In this document: one piece after another, positions 63,086 through 64,000 of the stretch
Numbering within the stretch: the first letter of the stretch is position 1
How the letters are laid out: each line of letters starts with the position of its first letter
Assembly: GCF_000635915.2 (NCBI RefSeq)
Contig: NZ_CP015614.1
Span: 851,501 to 915,500, forward strand
From: Brevundimonas naejangsanensis
Lineage (GTDB): Bacteria; Pseudomonadota; Alphaproteobacteria; Caulobacterales; Caulobacteraceae
Direction: 5' to 3'
DNA: 64,000 bases
The notes under the pieces: model-generated
Seen by the model: the letters and a program-made list of their open reading frames with translations, nothing else
What the model was told of the DNA's origin: nothing
Databases searched by the model: none
Translations under genes and position numbers: made by a program

Positions 63086-64000
63086 GCCGCCGCCTCCAAC
63101 CGTCCCAGAAGATGGGCCGACAGTTGCCCGCCGACGGCTTCGGCTAGGCGCGGCGGAACCGCATTGCCGATCTGGCGCCATTGCTGCTCGATCGTGCCGG
63201 CGAGGTCGAAATCGTCGGGGAAGGTTTGCAAGCGTTTGATCTCCTCGATCCGGAGAATGCGGCTGCGCCAGTGGAAGGGCCCCATATTATTTGAGCGTCG
63301 CGCCTGGATGGTCCAAGACGGCATGTCCGGGCTTAGCTTCAAGAGGAAAGACCAATAGCGACCGCGCCATTTGAACCGGGGCTCGGGGTGACCGCGCTTC
63401 TCTGTGAAGAAGAGATAGTTGTCGCCGGGCGGCACCAACTTCAGCAGATCGTTATGTTGACCGCCGGCGTAATGGCCCTTGTCGCTCGCCGCTTCCTCCG
63501 TATCGAGATCGGCTAGGACTGCGCCAGCCGTCACCCAAGGCTTGAGATCTTCCAACGGCTCTTTCGAGTGGGTCGGTGAAGGAAGGGTGAGGGCGCCATC
63601 TAGCGAGCCCAGGACAAAGCACCGTTCTCGGATCTGAGGCACGCCAAAGTCCGCAGCGTTCAAGACACCCCAGGTGACCTTGTAACCCAGGCCTTCAGCC
63701 CGGCCGATAATGGTGTCGAGCGCCTCGCGGTGGACGTTGTAGGCTAGGCCTTTGACGTTTTCCATCAGGAAGGTCCGGGGGCGGAACCATTCTAAGGTCT
63801 TCAAGAAACCATCGACGGTTTCCCAGCCGTTCGGGTCGTCAAGGGCCCTAGGCATGTCCTGGCGATAGAAGCGGCTCTTCGAGAATGGCGGGCAGGGGGG
63901 GCCGCCGGCGATCAGATCAATGTCGCCGATCTTGCCGCCCATGGCGTCCACGAAATCCTGTCGGGAAAACCGTCCGATCCGGCCGGTGAGGAACGGCGTC
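63082..64000 (-). CDS. DNA (cytosine-5) methyltransferase (5' end outside window)
   Basis: C5-cytosine methyltransferase, 306 codons visible. Motif IV is GGPPCPPFSKSRFYRQDM (catalytic Cys), motif VI FLMENVKGLAYN, motif VIII RSNN near TIQARRSNNMGPFHWRSR, and motifs IX-X are RRLQTF-like IKRLQTFPDDFDL and QIGNAVPPRLAEAV. The SAM-binding motif I lies beyond the window. It is followed with a GTGA overlap by the nuclease gene and would protect host DNA from it. Confidence 0.93.
   Translation of the reverse strand, partial: TPFLTGRIGRFSRQDFVDAMGGKIGDIDLIAGGPPCPPFSKSRFYRQDMPRALDDPNGWETVDGFLKTLEWFRPRTFLMENVKGLAYNVHREALDTIIGRAEGLGYKVTWGVLNAADFGVPQIRERCFVLGSLDGALTLPSPTHSKEPLEDLKPWVTAGAVLADLDTEEAASDKGHYAGGQHNDLLKLVPPGDNYLFFTEKRGHPEPRFKWRGRYWSFLLKLSPDMPSWTIQARRSNNMGPFHWRSRILRIEEIKRLQTFPDDFDLAGTIEQQWRQIGNAVPPRLAEAVGGQLSAHLLGRLEAAA

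Overview
The window looks like Caulobacterales DNA, most likely Brevundimonas or a close relative. The grounds are high GC, a GcrA-family cell-cycle regulator, the alphaproteobacterial LexA box GTTC-N7-GTTC, EcfG-type general-stress promoters (GGAAC-N16/17-CGTT or GGTT), and paired periplasmic M13 peptidases. I assigned the genus from gene content only, not from a database search.

Layout. (1) 1-10550 looks like host chromosome. It has a leftward trmB-like regulator followed by phoD (phoD runs off the left edge). Divergent from these is a rightward operon of four exported proteins: an aspartyl protease with PDZ domain, an M13 peptidase lipoprotein, a DUF885 protein and a second M13 peptidase. 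The divergent promoter carries two ACTAGT palindromes and may give a leaderless transcript. (2) At about 10.8 kb an integrated element seems to begin. A 14-bp match to a tRNA-Ser 3' end lies just left of a P4-type tyrosine integrase. (3) 12.3-52.8 kb is stress, repair and storage cargo: Ku, a PAS-PAS hybrid histidine kinase, SemiSWEET, five Crp/Fnr-type regulators (one frameshifted, one truncated), a galactofuranose-type operon (galE, GH1-like, glycosyltransferase fused to UDP-galactopyranose mutase), a heme-oxygenase-like iron enzyme with a methyltransferase, cyanophycin synthetase and cyanophycinase, a YciF-type ferritin-like protein, manganese catalase, DUF72, an SRPBCC protein, a zinc alcohol dehydrogenase, LexA-boxed dinB-alkB, and a GH65 enzyme. 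Many small hypothetical genes lie between. (4) 52.8-61.4 kb is a plasmid/ICE-like backbone: radC, a Toprim protein, ParB, two SSB-like proteins, GcrA, a DUF2493 protein and a DUF3363-type relaxase. (5) 61.7-64 kb is a translationally coupled cytosine-5 methyltransferase and a restriction endonuclease, running off the right edge.

How it fits together. Six EcfG-like promoters lie directly upstream of cargo genes: the histidine kinase, the DUF378 membrane protein, SemiSWEET, a TonB-C-like protein, a small hydrophilic protein, and the small gene that leads into cphA-cphB. A seventh, perfect one has no obvious gene. The cargo therefore looks wired into the host general stress response, with dinB-alkB under SOS control. 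The cargo is also decaying: DUF2945, Crp/Fnr, NDH-2 and DUF6880 homologues are broken. Several of the breaks are explained by single-base losses in short G or C runs, which could be real slippage or a sequencing artefact.

Functional names come from recognised motifs and family resemblance read by eye. Small hypothetical genes are supported mainly by ribosome-binding sites, overlaps with neighbours and nearby promoters.
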